Positions 46,794 through 59,129 of a stretch of 64,000 nt of DNA are shown piece by piece. This stretch comes from Tetradesmus obliquus. Lineage: Eukaryota; Chlorophyta; Chlorophyceae; Sphaeropleales; Scenedesmaceae. Location of the stretch: assembly GCA_030272155.1 (NCBI GenBank), contig CP126191.1, positions 1,324,501-1,388,500 on the forward strand, read 5' to 3'. The translations under genes and the position numbers were made by a program. A model generated the notes under the pieces. The model saw only the letters and a program-made list of their open reading frames with translations, did no database searches and was not told the origin of the DNA. How positions within the stretch are numbered: the stretch's first letter is position 1; the number at the start of each line of letters is the position of its first letter.

Positions 46794-48540
46794 GTTGCCC
46801 AGCCAGCGTGCACGCTACTGGGCAATGGTGACGAGGGTGCCCAGTGGACCGAGGCTCGCACGCATAAGAACTCGTCAGTTTCTGCTTCTTAGCGTCGTTT
46901 TATGATCTTTGTGTGCCCGCGGCCTGTAGAGCAGATGTGGGCTTCACGCGAAGGCTTCGCTTGATCAGTAAATGTGTGCAACGAAAGTGTCCGGTTCAGA
47001 GACGCTTAATTTGGTTTGAAAACAGCTTTGCTCGCACAGCAAGGTCGCCGAACGCTTGTACAGCCACCATCAAACCCAACACGTTACAAGCGCACACTGG
47101 TTACGAGGGCGCACAAGCAAAGAGACAGGCGCCGTAAAGTTAGTAATGCGTTCTGAACAATGCTTTGGAAGTTTTTTAGCATGCTGCATCTTGACGCATG
47201 TGATGTTTCTTTGCGATAGTCACAGAGCCGAAGCCTTGCATCAGCCTGGCCTTTTATAGGTGAAACCTTTTTCTCCTCAATATTAATACGAACATTTGAA
47301 TTTCAAGCACTATGGCGAAAATCCGGGATGTCAACCTGAAAGTCAGCACGAAGTTCCCACCATGGTGATAATCCACGGGCAGACGGCGACGTGGTGCAGA
47401 GAGGCCTGCGTTGAGGTATAACGGTATTAGTATAGCATAACATATATCAAAGATTGCTTTAGCGCTCTGCGACACTATAGGGGTATTACTCCGCGTTCCC
47501 ACACCCTCTTCCCTTGCACAAGGGATACCAGCACCTTCCCTGCCAATGAGGCCATTGCTGCAGCAGCGCCTGCATACGTAGCTAGTATCTAAGCATGCAT
47601 GATGGCGGGGCCACTGCCTGGTTAAGACTTGAGTCAAAGATTTTTTGTTGACAAAACGCCAACAAGCTCATAGTGACTCTTTCGCTGCGACTGGCAGCGT
47701 GCCACACCAGCCACACCATCACCTGCGAGTCCTGCTGGCGTATCCACAACTCAAGTACTGTACCACAGCAGGCACCAGGCGGCAAGAAGCACAGATCCTG
47801 CAGCCCACCGTTGGCAGGTGACCTGCAACTCCTGCCATGCTCCAGCCTAGGCTGCATGCATATGCAGCCATCAGGGCCTCAACGTAACGCAGCGCAACAT
47901 AACGCGATGACGACAACCCCCCACCAGGTTGCTGCCCGCTGTTCAACACAAACAGGAAGCACCTGTAACGATGTGGCCTGAGTCCTGACATGAAAGACGC
48001 AGCATGCGCCTTTGTTGAAGATATGCCCCGATGCACCAGTGTGAAGGCGTACGCAGCATCAAGATGGCCAGCAGCCGCTGCACCAGCTGCAGCCTGAAGC
48101 ATCGTCCACACATGCACTGCCTGGTGGCAACACCTAGCACCCGCCCCTTCCTCCCCCTCCCTTCCACACACACAAAGCATGTCAAGCACACTGACTGCAA
48201 GATGCGACGACACCCTGCACACAATACAGTCATGCGGACTGCATTGCAGCAAGGCTCTCGCCATTGCTGGGCATGTATGACGAACACCGACACCACATCG
48301 CCGCAGCACCATGCAGGGCGCAAGCATGCTGCCATGCTGCGATTGATAGCTTGCAGGCGCCAGCTGATCTCACTTCAGACAAAAGAATGCGCACAGACCT
48401 GGGCCTGCATCGCCCCAAAACCAAGATATCAAGTGTATGCCGCTCAGCGGCGGCATTGAACATGCCCCAAACACTCAAACAGCTGTACTACACACCCAGT
48501 AGGCGTCTCAACATCCCATATATGTGATGGGCTGTGCCAG

Positions 48541-48750
48541 CCAATAGGCGCTGCCAGGCCTCGCCAGGCTGCATGTGAGCTGCTGTGGCAGGCCCGCCCC
48601 CAGCTGGGAAGCACACGTTACAAGCAGCAAAAGCCAGTTGCAAACTACTGGCTGCAGCAAGTGTACTGGCAGCACACGCTGCTCAGTGCGCTGCGCCAGG
48701 CAGATGACACCCTAGACATCACCCTGATCCCGCAACCGGGCGTCAACCCA
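48541..48750 (+). CDS. Possible isolated exon of an unrecognised gene
   Basis: The plus frame is open from 48460. From a possible acceptor (TGTGCCAG|CCAATAGG) it reads ELLWQARPQLGSTRYKQQ, then WLQQVYWQHTLLSALRQADD, and ends PQPGVNP at a good donor (CCCA|GTGAGC). Its composition is that of a real helical protein, unlike neighbouring frames. I found no convincing partner exons. A fragment reading HGSYVEPAK at about 48960 is nearby but in the wrong phase. It could be a pseudogene relic or part of a small gene. The family is not recognised. Confidence 0.35.
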
Positions 48751-49110
48751 GTGAGCTACTGTACAATAGTAAATGCAGAGGGGAGCCCATCTGCAAATGT
48801 ATCCAGCAACCTGTGGGTAGTATTCAAAATTCGATATATGGTGCGCGTGTGTGCACAGCAAGTGACAAGAAGCAGCTACCAGAAGCACAGCCAGGCGCAC
48901 GACCATCGTGCTATTGCATTGGCATGCTGCTGTGAATGAAAACGCCCAGTCACGCAGTCCATGGCAGCTACGTCGAGCCTGCAAAGGTGCAAAGGCAAAC
49001 AAGCCTGAACTCAAGTGCATAAAGACACGAACTAAGCAGTGTGACATCTGATGCTAAATGAAGTTGATTAGCAGCATGGCAGGGCTGGGCCACAGCAGTG
49101 GCGGCAGCAA

Positions 49111-49320
49111 GCTGAGTGCCTGACTAGCAGTCACTTTGCACCATCACAGCCGCAGCTGCAAATGCGCGTGCCAGCAACAAGGCTAGTGTCTGACTAGCAG
49201 TCACATTGCACCATCACAGCAGCAACTGCAAATGCACGAGCCAGCAGCAAGGCTAGTGTCTGACTACCAGTCACTTTGCGCCATCACAGCACAGCAATTG
49301 CACATGCCCGCGCCAGCAGC
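49111..49320. repeat. Three tandem 70-bp units
   Basis: Three units begin at 49111, 49181 and 49251, each with CTGACTAGCAGTCAC near the start and CCATCACAGC in the middle. They are about 85-90% alike. The block is downstream of the F-box gene stop and carries no frame. Confidence 0.9.
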
Positions 49321-49773
49321 TCAATTCTACACTGCTAAGTGCATGGGCTTGAGGGCAATGTGATGCCTGGCAGCAGCCATGCTGAATGGATGGCACTCGC
49401 AACAGTGATGTTGTTGAATCTGTCAATGTGCATGTAAAGCCAGAGTGCCTATCTTTTGAGCTGATCCAAGCCAGAGGAAGCACCAATGCGCACACACCAC
49501 TCAGTCGACTGAACACACACCAAAGACACACACACACAGATCACACAAACAGGGCGCTCTTGCCATGGGCCGCTGTCTGGTTGACTGCTTTTGTTCAGTA
49601 CCGCCAAGCGATGAAAACCCAGCCACAGCTCTCAAAACGACATCCTCACAACTACAGATCCAATTCTGATCCATCCAAAATAGACCACACCCTTTTTACG
49701 CACAAGCAACATGCATTGCCTGACCTGTCTGTAGTACCCTCAATACACTGGCTCCAGGCACGCAACAAACAGC

Positions 49774-52183
49774 TTAGTGCGCATACGCAGAGCCAGGGTG
49801 GCTGTGCCGTGGCCACCTTGGCACACCAGCAGCACCCAAGCTGATCTCGCCTTGACTGGCATCCACACAGCTGGACCGCCGCACCCTGCTGCCCGCAGCA
49901 GCGCCCCCAGCACCACTGCTGCTGCTCCTCTCCACCGTCACCCCAGGAGCAGCAGCAGCAGCAGGCTGGTCCGCAGCGCTGCTTCCAGTGCTGTGACTGC
50001 GCCTAGCAGGCAGATCAACGTTCGGTTGGCCTGCTTCAGCAGATGAAGCCACCACCCCACTCACCATGCCGCTACTGTGCACTGCCGCCCGCCTGCACGT
50101 GCTTGAGCTGGCCTCGTAACCACTGCATGCCATCGTCACAGGAGCGCTTCTGCTTGCCTCTGGTGCTGCTGGCTCTACCTGCAACCTGCTGCTTCCTGCA
50201 TCCAATGGATGGCCCCAGTGGGAGCTAGCGAGCTCAGGTTGCTGCTGCAGGTCGAAAGCTGTGCTGCTGCTACTGCTGCCAATGTTGCGGTGCGCCTCTG
50301 TTTGGCGTGGCGTGGAGGGCCTGGCATCAGCAGTGAGGCTGAGGCGCGCAAGGCCTCGCAGCACCGATGCCTTGCTGCTGCTGCTGCTGGCCCCTCCTGC
50401 AGCCACATTTGCTGCTTCAGCTGGCGCCAAGATCTGGCTGCAGGCACCAAAAGGAGATTCAATCCTGCTCTTGCTACCATCAACAGGAGATCCTACCCCG
50501 CTGCTGTTGCTGCATCTGCTGCTTTCATTGTCACTTGTTGTGCTTCTGCTGCTGCTGTCCCTGCCAGCCCTCTCTGCTTCCCTCCAGCAGCGCTCAAGGA
50601 AGGCGCTGCCTCTGCTGCTGTGGCAGCTCGTGTTGCAGCTGCCAGAACCCCCGACACCAACTGTGCCAGCAGCAGCGCTGTCCAGGCACGGGTGGTGATG
50701 GTGGTGGTGCTGCTGCTGCTGGCTGTGGCTGGCCTGGCTGTCGAAGAAGGGGCTGATGTATCCGCTGCCGCTGGTGCTGAGGCTGCTGTGGCTGCCGTGG
50801 CTGCTGCGCGAGTCGTCTGTGCCGTGCCAGTGCAGGCAGGTGCAGCTGTTGCGGCAGGCGCGCCTGATGCGCTGGCACGCCCTGCACAGCCAATGCACAC
50901 ATGCCAGGAGTCAAGATTATGACTGCAGGGGGCGTGGCTGAGCATCAGCATACTACGTTCGTAGTACGGAAAGCAAGAGGCAACCACAGCTGACACGCGG
51001 CTTGGTACGGCAAATCTTGCTGCACAGGCGATTCACGCTCACTACTAGGGCATACGTGCTGCGCAGTCAACACTATGCGCTGTGCCACACGTACCGCTCG
51101 TCCACTCCGCTGCACTCGTTCACCACCAGCACCTTGATGCCACCTGCGCAGCAACAACACGCGCACGCAAATGCACCGTTTTATTACTGACCCTGGTTAG
51201 CACAGAAAGGCAGTAGTCAGGTGCTCAACCACGTCCTCAGAATGCGCAATTGAGCATGCGCACCACACACAGCTGCGCATCTGTCACAATGGCATCCACA
51301 TGCAGTGCAGCTGCCGCCAGCTGCAGCTGCCAGGCGGGTGTGGCTCTGCTGTCGTTTCCAGCATCGTAACTCTCTGTAATGCAAATTATTCATTAAATAA
51401 CTAATTCAACTGACGGGTCCCTCAGTCGAATTAGTAATTCAGTGAATGACTCGCATTAACCAGAAAAGTGACACAGCTGGAAACCCACAAACGACAGCAG
51501 AGCCACACCACAAGCCACAACCCCAACAGCAGCCAATGAAGCGGGGTGCGCGGGCAGGTGATTCGACTGACGGGCTGCTGCCAAGAGGCAGCAGCCAAGA
51601 AGAGGTCGACCATGGCGACGCACAAGGGCTAAGTACAATGCAAGCACTCACTGAACCCTTCAAGAGCTGCACCCACCCTCCACCCTGGCGAGCCGCGGCT
51701 CCGGCCATAAACGCCTTAAAAGGCTGTTTCAATGTTGCGTCGCCTTGGCATCAGCAACTAAACCGACACATCCAACACATGCAACCGCATGAGAAAGCAG
51801 GAGGCCATGCATGCCAACCGCACTGAACTCTGGCCCAGCAGGGCAGCTGCCTTCAAGCGCCGCACATTGCCACTGCAACTTCTGGCTTGCTGGCTAGCCT
51901 GCTGGCTGGCCCCACACTGTGTTGCTGCTGCAGTGCAGTGCAGAGCAGCAGCGCGCACCTCCGCGGATGAGCACCTCCAGGCCATACTCGGTGACGTGCT
52001 CGCAGCCGTCCAACAGCAGAGCAGACAGCTGCGGCGCCTTGCACAGGCGCTTCAGGCCCCTGGCCGCAGCAGCAGAGACAACGTCATCACACGTGAGCTT
52101 GAGGGTTGTATTTCCACAGCAACACAGTTGCTTCATGTGTGGCACACAGCGCAGTGCTGCTACTGCGGCCACAGTCACTAGCA

Positions 52184-52215
<32 letters not shown>

Positions 52216-55200
52216 ATCAGCCAGGGTAGTGATAACCATGCAGCAACAACAGCAAAAGCCGCAGAGCAGCAGCAGCGCCACGCACCAGTCGCTGGCGTAG
52301 TAGCTGCCCAGCAGCTGCAGCGAGACCAGCCCCGGGAACTGGCTGGGCAGCTGGCTCAGCGTGTGGTCGTTGCAGGGGCCGCTCAGCGTAAGCAGCGTCA
52401 CCTGGGACAGGCTGGCGGTTGGCAGCCAGTGACTGCAGCAGCAGCAGCAGCAGGTGCAGCAGCGGCGCACGTGGAGTGGAGTCAGCAGGCTGTACGACGC
52501 AACTGCAACGATTGCGTGAACTGAAGAAAGCGCTGAGACGCATGGTCACCGCAGGCAAGGCTAAAGTCACCCCTGCAGTGCACACCACACCCTTGCCCCC
52601 TGCAACCTGATGCTGCCAAGACAATGCATGAGCCGCACCTGTTGCAGCTGCCGCTGCTGCCGCCCCCAGGCGACATCAGCCGTGGGTGGCTCCTAGCAGG
52701 CGATGATGCATGGCCACCCAGCTGCGCACTCCCATGCCCGTGCGCGTGCGCTGCCGCATGCGGGGGTGCGTGTGCAGGCGCGCGGCCCCTGCTGGCCAGG
52801 CTGAGCTGCCTCAGGCTGTCGATGTGCACCAGGTGGGCCAGCTGCAGGCTGCTCAGCTGCCAGCCTGGGCCGCCTGCCTCGATGGCCAAGCTGCGCAGGC
52901 AGCTGTGGTGCTTCAGGCACGACAGGTCGGGGCTGCGGGCATGCCAAAGCAGGGCAGGTGCAAGTCCAGGCAACGATTAATCTTGAGACACGAAGATGCA
53001 CAAGCACAGCAGCAAGGGACCACCGCACATGCTCTGTATGTGCAAGCTTAGCATATGTGGAACACTGCTGCATGCCGCGCACGGCAAGTGCATACACCGG
53101 CTGCACCCACACTGGCATGCATTCAGCCACCAAGCGCTGCGCTCACCAGCTGCTGCCGTCGTCCCGTATGCTGAGCTCCGCCAGCCCCGGGAACAGCGCC
53201 GCCGCACAATGACCGCCCATGCTGAAGCGCTGGCTCACCGCCAGCACTTTCAAAGCCTTCAAGCCGCCAAAATCTGGCCCAAACTCATCATCTTCCAGCT
53301 GCAGCCCAGCCACATGCAGCTCGCTGAGCCTGCTGCAGTCAGCTGTGGCAGCCAGCAGCGGGCAGTCCAGCGACACGCCGCTCAACACCAGCGCTCGCAG
53401 CTGCGTCAGGTGGCTCCAGCAGCAGGTGTGCTGTTGCGCATGGGAGCGGCAGGGCTGCTGCTGGTGGTGCGCACTCGGCGGCTGGCCAGCTGCTGCGGGC
53501 GCTGCTGACCAAAGCGAGGCCATAGAAGATGAGGCTGCTGCTGCTGTGGGTGAGCTGGCGTCGCTGGTGCTGTGGGGCGGGATGATGAGCGGCGCAGGCA
53601 GCAGGGCTTCGGCGCCCTTGCAGCTGCACGGCTGCTGCAGCCTGCGAGTGCAGCACAGAAACACTTGTCGACACACCTTGCTGCTACTTTTATCGTTATT
53701 GCAGCTGTCGGCAGTGTGCATATCCACATGCCCATGCACATCAGCGCAGCAGGTGGCCCATCAGCAGCAGCGCAGCACTCACCCCAGCTCCAGCCGCGTC
53801 AAGCCAGCCAGGTGCCGCAGCTGCCCCAGGCCCTTGCCGCAGCGCGAGCCCTGCCCAGGATCCAGCAGCTGCTCAAACAGCGCCTGCTGTACCTTGACCA
53901 GCGCCAGGCTGCGCAGGCCACGCAGTCCTGCAAGCGCAGGCAGCAGCTCCTCCTGCACGCTGCCGCAGGGGTTGACCAGCTGCAGCTGCTGCAGCTGCTG
54001 TAGGTGCTGCAGCTGCAGCCACGGGTTGCACAGGTGCGATGCGTAGTACTCCTGCTGCTGAGGAGCAGCAGTGCTGCTGTTTGGATCGTCCTGCGAGTTG
54101 CTGCTGTCGTCCATAGGTGGCTGCTGCTGTGGGGCGTCGCTGCCTGTATCCAAGTTTAGTGCTGTAGGTGGTGCTGGTGCTGCCGCCCTTGATTCAGATA
54201 GTGCAGCTAATGTTGATGCGCCTGCAAGCTGCTGTTGCTGCTGCTGCACTGACTGCTGCAGGTTCCCAAGCTGTGGCGCCATCGCCACTGCCACTGCTGT
54301 AGCCACTGGACTAATCCCATGTCCGCCATAAGAAGGCAAGTGCTGCCCACGGGGGCTGGTGATGCAGGAAGCAGCAGCACTGCTGCTGCCGCCTTGCAGG
54401 AAGCTGCAGTCAAACTCCAGGGAGCGCAGCTGCTGCAGCCGCCCTAGCAGATGCAGCACCTCATGCGCCGGCGCGTGAGCAAACTCGCTGCTGGCTGCGA
54501 CTTTTGGCAGAGCTAGGTGCTGCAGCCCTGGCAGGCTTGCAGCGAGCAGCTCCAGGCTTGCAGGACTGAGGCTGGTGATGGCAGCAGACAGGTCAAGCGC
54601 CACTAGGTGTGGCCACGGTGCTGTATTGTCAAGGAATACAGCCAGCAGGTGCTCGCAGCGCCGGCGGTGGCCTAGGCGTGAGAGAGACACGCGCTGCTCT
54701 GGCTCCGAGATTACGAAGCAGGATGTTGCAGCAAATCGCCGCGCCAGTCCCTCCATGTCGTGGCGCCTCAGCTGTGCAAGAGGCACACAGACCAGCCTGC
54801 AGGATGCATGCAAGGGCAAGCCGGCAAAAGGAGTGCAGGACTTGTGGGAGCTGCATCAAGGCAACTGTTTGCAGCAGTGCGCCTGCAGGCATGTGCTGCC
54901 CATCACAGCAGTTCCTGCTGCTGCTGTGCAAGGGAACAAGGTGACAGGATGCCGCACATTTGATTACAACCGCTGGCTCGGGTGCGAAGCTCTTTCGACA
55001 GCTGCAGCAGCAGGCGGTAACGCACCTCCAGCAGCTGTCCACCATCTGCCTGCAGCGCTTGTCAGCCTTGCGCAACTCGAGGCGCGAGCCATGGTCAAGC
55101 AGCGTGACCACGTGCTGCATGATCAGTGCTGGCAGTTCAGCCATGCGATTGATCTGAGCCTCCTGCTGCCTTGTAACAACAGCGCCCGAGCCACCCCTGC

Positions 55201-55240
55201 CGCTGCCAACTGGGCTGTGAGCAGAAGGCCTCCTGTGCAT
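49774..55240 (-). CDS. F-box / leucine-rich-repeat protein with Ser-rich tail
   Basis: Exons 55026-55240, 53783-54796, 53147-53641, 52639-52932, about 52282-52432, about 51959-52130, 51095-51143 and 49774-50881 give about 1165 residues. Residues 33-71 (MAELPALIMQHVVTLLDHGS.. LRKADKRCRQMV) match an F-box helix pair. LRRs follow: WPHLVALDLSAAITSLSP, LPGLQHLALP, LRGLRSLALVKV, LTRLELG, LRALVLSGVSLDCP, LKALKVLAVSQ, LRSLAIEAGG, LSALLLDGCEHVTEYGLEVL and IKVLVVNECSGVDER. The family recruits substrates to SCF ubiquitin ligases; the target is unknown. The last 360 residues are Ser/Ala-rich with a His run, starting after a Cys/Arg cluster (ACQRIRRACRNSCTC). The joint between exons 5 and 6 is unsure: only a weak GTGGCG donor keeps the frame. 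Low-complexity inserts lie within the second exon. Confidence 0.85.
52185..52216. repeat. C-run followed by (CA)n in an intron of the F-box gene
   Basis: About 16 C residues are followed by eight CA dinucleotides. On the transcribed strand this is (TG)n then a G-run. A second C-run of similar length lies at about 43087-43102, in an intron of the cysteine-rich gene. Confidence 0.85.
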
Positions 55241-56348
55241 GGAGTGGCACAGGGGGAAGTTGTGCTGCGTGCAGCAGCAGAACCGTGGTGCAGGAGCACG
55301 AGTAGGTCAGTTTGAAAGACGTGAAAGAGCAGGACACAGGCTGACATCACAGGAGACAGGGTGTACGAAATGCTCACACAAGTGCAGAGCTGTCAGTTAG
55401 GTGGCAGACAAGTGCTTGTCCAAGCAAGACCTGCAAGCTACAACAAATGATAAACAACAAACGCTACTTGATGATTGCATGCTTGCAGCGAGCTGGCACG
55501 GACAGATGAGCCTATTATGAGCCAGTCAGAGCGGACTGTGGAAGCTAGCGTACTCCTTCTCTCTACCTCTCTGTAGTGCATGGCGCTCCCCTGTCGGCAA
55601 ATGCTGAATGGAATTGGCAGCAACTTTGCGTTAATTCGCAGGGGCACTGTGGCCTTCAGTTGACAAAAGCATTCCGAGACAGAGCAGTGCCGCACGAACG
55701 AGCACGCTCCGCCACCTGCAAGGCTGCTGAAACTTCCCTCTGGAACAACTTATAACGATTCTGTGCCAAGCATCGTCGGCCAGTCCCAAAGGCCGGCTGT
55801 GAGCATGTGAAGTGCCATACAGAGCTCCACATCAGGTCCATATGACGCAAACCGTAAACATTGTGTCGTAAGCAAGCAAAAGCAGCTGCTTGGGTCACCT
55901 GAGCAGGAGACCGGACCAGGGTGCAACCCTGTCAGCAATAGTTGGTGCCTATGTACAACCATTGAGATTCAGCAAGTCGAACATAGTGTTCTAAAACCCA
56001 AAATTTGATCTTCTGGTGGATGAAGATCAGTTTGCTGGGCCTTGTCCATGCTCTGGGCGGAAAACATCCCGCCAAGGACTATGCCAAGTGCCTTGCCGCC
56101 TGAGCTCCAATGCTTAAAATGTTGCATGTTACTGGACAGGTTTGAAGTTCAGGGTAAATCAGGGTGATCACCGTTGAACTTGACCTCCGTCAAACCTTGG
56201 AACAGTGACTCAGGCCTTGTCACGGCCCGGCCTACATAAGACGTCGCAACCCACCATGCGAAAGCCTGTTGTCGGTCTTGAAAGCTGCAAAGTAATCAAT
56301 CTCTTTTCGATACACCATCTGCCTTGTCCAACCTCAACAGCAGCAACC
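55241..56348. promoter_or_regulatory. Divergent promoter region, F-box gene / LEA-like gene
   Basis: This 1.1-kb gap separates two start codons pointing outward, so it must carry both promoters. No firm element or further gene is visible. Short minus frames at 55438-55962 have no family resemblance. Confidence 0.5.
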
Positions 56349-58135
56349 ATGCTTGCAAGGAGCTCTGCCCGTGTGCTGGCTGCAGCACAGCCACAGGCCA
56401 GCAGTGCTGTTGCTGCCCTGTATGCAACTGGCCGTGACCAGTCCCTTGGCGACAAAGTGAAGGAGACAGTTGGTGGGTTGCTGTTAAAATTTCATGAAAC
56501 AGCAGGCTACTGTTTGGACTGGACGTCCATGCGGCACAGCCGCTGCTAGGTCATTCGGCCATAACATTATCTTGATCTGGCAAAGTGTACATACTCCAAC
56601 GTACTGCAGAAGGAACAAGGAATATGAACACCTGCCTAGTCAACAGGACGTTGGCGTGCACGCTTTTCACAAGCTTGGCACTGGCACACCCCTGATCTCA
56701 CAACTGCTGCCCTCTGCATCTGCATTCCCCGCCTTGCTTTCAATTGCGCTGCCTGTGCAGATGATGCAGCTGGCACCAACTCATCAGAGCCATCCGTCAT
56801 GGAGAAGATGCGCGAGGGCGTGGGTGAGTGCTGCTGCAGAGCCTGTGCTACAGCTTGCTGGTGGGAACTGTTGCTTTGCGGTGTGCTGCACATCTCAGAT
56901 GATCATGTGCTGCTGCACGCACGGGATGCTGCATCTGCTCGTGCTCGAGTCACATGGCGCAGCACCTTATTAGTTCAATAGCACACCGCAGGGCTTTGGT
57001 GTCTGCTGTTTGTCGCCCTCTTACAATGCGGCCACTGGAGCCTGCAGTACTGCATACTGCGCATGTGCATGCCATGCTTGCTTCGTCTGCAGCAAAACAT
57101 GCTACTCGCATGCCTATCCTCGCACATGACATCTCCCTGTGTCTTGCTCTCTTACGGTTGTGTGCCTTCTACCTGTAGTGTGTGCACCATGTGCATTTCT
57201 CACATTCCCACCATGCATAGCCACAACCAGCTGAACACCTTGGCTGCTTGCCCTGCTGTCATTTGTTGCCGACCCTGCGCAGGCAAGGTGACTGAGAAGG
57301 TGGGCCAGATGTTCAAGGAGGATGGCTCAGTGGGCCACCAGTTCACGCCAGACGGCAAGGCAGGTGAGCTGGCCACAGGGATGCAACAGCCCGCTGCTGT
57401 TCTAGCACGCTTGGCTGCTGTTGCATGCAATACCTGCAGTTTAAGGCGTGCATGTGAACATGCATCACATGCATCCCTACAAGGCTGTGGCCCAGGGGAT
57501 GTTTAATTGCATGCGAGTGCTTTTGGCATCCATAGGTAGCAACCCCAGGACAGTGGGCTGCCGGGGGCGGTGAATCAGGCTGCATGCTAGCTGCTGCTCT
57601 TTCGTTCTGCCTGGTGCAAGTTGCATCATGTTGGGCATCAGTTGGTCACAGTGTTGTTCCTGTGGTTTCTGTGTGCCTGCAGGCGGCACTGCGCAGGAGG
57701 TGGGCGGGCCCTTTGACAAGGAGGGCTCCGTGGGGCACCAGTTCACCACGGACGGCGGCATCGGTGAGTGGGAGGCCCTGAGTTTGGAAATGTATGTGCT
57801 GAGGACCAGAGCACATACTGCACAGTCTCTGTCGTACTTGTAATGCCAGGTGAAGATCCCAAAGACATTCCTGCAAAGGTTAGATTTGCATTGTACGTCT
57901 GCTAGATAAGTTTTCTGCCTGACATGTACCGGCGCCCGAAACATGCCACATCAGCGGCGTGGGCCGTTATTCGTCCTGCCATGCATCTGCTGCCTGCACA
58001 GCTCCCTGGAAGCCGTGCTGCATTGTCCCGTTTGTACTTGTTTTGCAGGGCTGGCATCCGGTTGCTTGTCCTGGACAGGCTGGCCAAGTTGCTCTCTGTG
58101 TGATGCTGGAATTGCAACTCCACTGCTGCCGCCGC

Positions 58136-58192
<57 letters not shown>

Positions 58193-58337
58193 GGCTGCCC
58201 ACCTCGTGAAACATGCAGGTGGCACTGTGGAGAAGGCTGCGGAGACAGTTGAGGACAAGGGCCAGGACATGCAGAAGCGTGCACAGCAGAACCAGGGCAA
58301 GGAGCAGACACACGACCCATCCACCCGCAAGCTGTGA
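56349..58337 (+). CDS. Small LEA-like protein, probably organelle-targeted
   Basis: Five exons (56349-56472, 56761-56823, 57283-57363, 57683-57763, 58219-58337) give 155 residues. The first exon looks like a mitochondrial (or plastid) presequence: MLARSSARVLAAAQPQASS, with Arg, Ala and Ser but no acid. Next is a hydrophilic helix (SLGDKVKETV). Exons 3 and 4 are both exactly 81 nt and encode parallel blocks with D/EGSVGHQFTxDG. The last exon, TVEKAAETVEDKGQDMQKRA, is the Lys/Glu/Ala 11-mer-like pattern of group 3 LEA proteins. All four introns are phase 1. The role is inferred as stress or desiccation protection; I do not recognise a named family for the GSVGHQFT block. The last intron carries a long (CTG)n run. 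Confidence 0.75.
58138..58190 (+). repeat. (CTG)n tract before the last exon of the LEA-like gene
   Basis: About 17 CTG triplets on the sense strand end roughly 28 bases upstream of the final acceptor (ACATGCAG|GTGGCAC at 58218/58219). Confidence 0.9.
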
Positions 58338-59129
58338 ACATATAGATGCATGTGTTACATGTGTATGTGTAGGGAGGTGGGGGGAACAGGATGCTAGGAT
58401 GCACAGGTAGCCCACTGTACTGTGTAGTCGACACAGTAGCTCCTGGTAGCACGCACCACTTGTGGTGGTTGTACACTGCATTGCACGAGGTTCAGGTGAT
58501 GTTCAACTGCCGTTTGAAGCAGCAGTTGCTTGTATTGTAGATCTGCTTGTGAGGCCTCAAGCAGGAGGGTGGTAAGTTGCAGTTGCAGTGTATCAAATTG
58601 GTGCCCTCAGATAGGTACTTGTTGCCAGGCATGCATCAGACACGTGCATGGCATGCAGTGGTTGTGAGACAGGCGTGATTGGGACGCGGTAACGCTAAAG
58701 GCGGAGCTGTTGACGAGTTGCATGCATGCTTTCTGCACGTCCTATGCACCGCCAAATTATGCAGCATGATGTGTGCAGTCACCTGCACCTGTAACTCAGG
58801 AGGCAAGGTTCTGACCTGGCATTGTCGTCGTGGCAGACATCTGCAGATTTGCGCAGTATCAGCACCTTTAAGTTGTGCGTGAAGTGCAGGCATTGCAGTG
58901 TAACAGTTTTTTCAACAGCTGCCAGCTTGCATCAAGTCAGTATGATACTGCGCAAGCATGATTATGTTGTTTATCATCATGTGACCGTGACGTTACACAT
59001 TTGAGTCGCCCAGCAGAGCTGTATATACAGCAATATATTGCCCATGGGCAGCTGGCCAGCTGCACGGCTTCCCTCCGTTACGTCGCCTGACATAATCCAA
59101 CTCGCCCTGAGCCGACCAGTCAATGCAGC
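58338..59129. other. Convergent spacer, LEA-like gene and NTF2-like gene 3' ends
   Basis: This holds the two 3' UTRs. TGTAA occurs on the plus strand at 58790-58794 and 58899-58903; either could serve the LEA-like gene. I see no coding potential. Confidence 0.45.

Larger units (their letters stand above)
46794..49773. other. Intergenic region with one plausible orphan exon and a 70-bp repeat
   Basis: This lies between the start of the cysteine-rich gene and the stop of the F-box gene, both on the minus strand. Apart from the candidate exon at 48541-48750 (+) and the repeat at 49111-49320, I see only shadow-like frames. The 202-residue minus frame at 47719-48327 lacks splice sites and family resemblance. 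Confidence 0.4.

Noticed and set aside
47719..48327. 202-residue minus-strand frame
   Set aside because: Composition like other non-coding frames here, with no family resemblance or splice structure.
57850..57878. Possible micro-exon in the LEA-like gene (GTGAAGATCCCAAAGACATTCC...)
   Set aside because: It has AG before and GT after, but its end phase does not match the phase-1 acceptors on either side.
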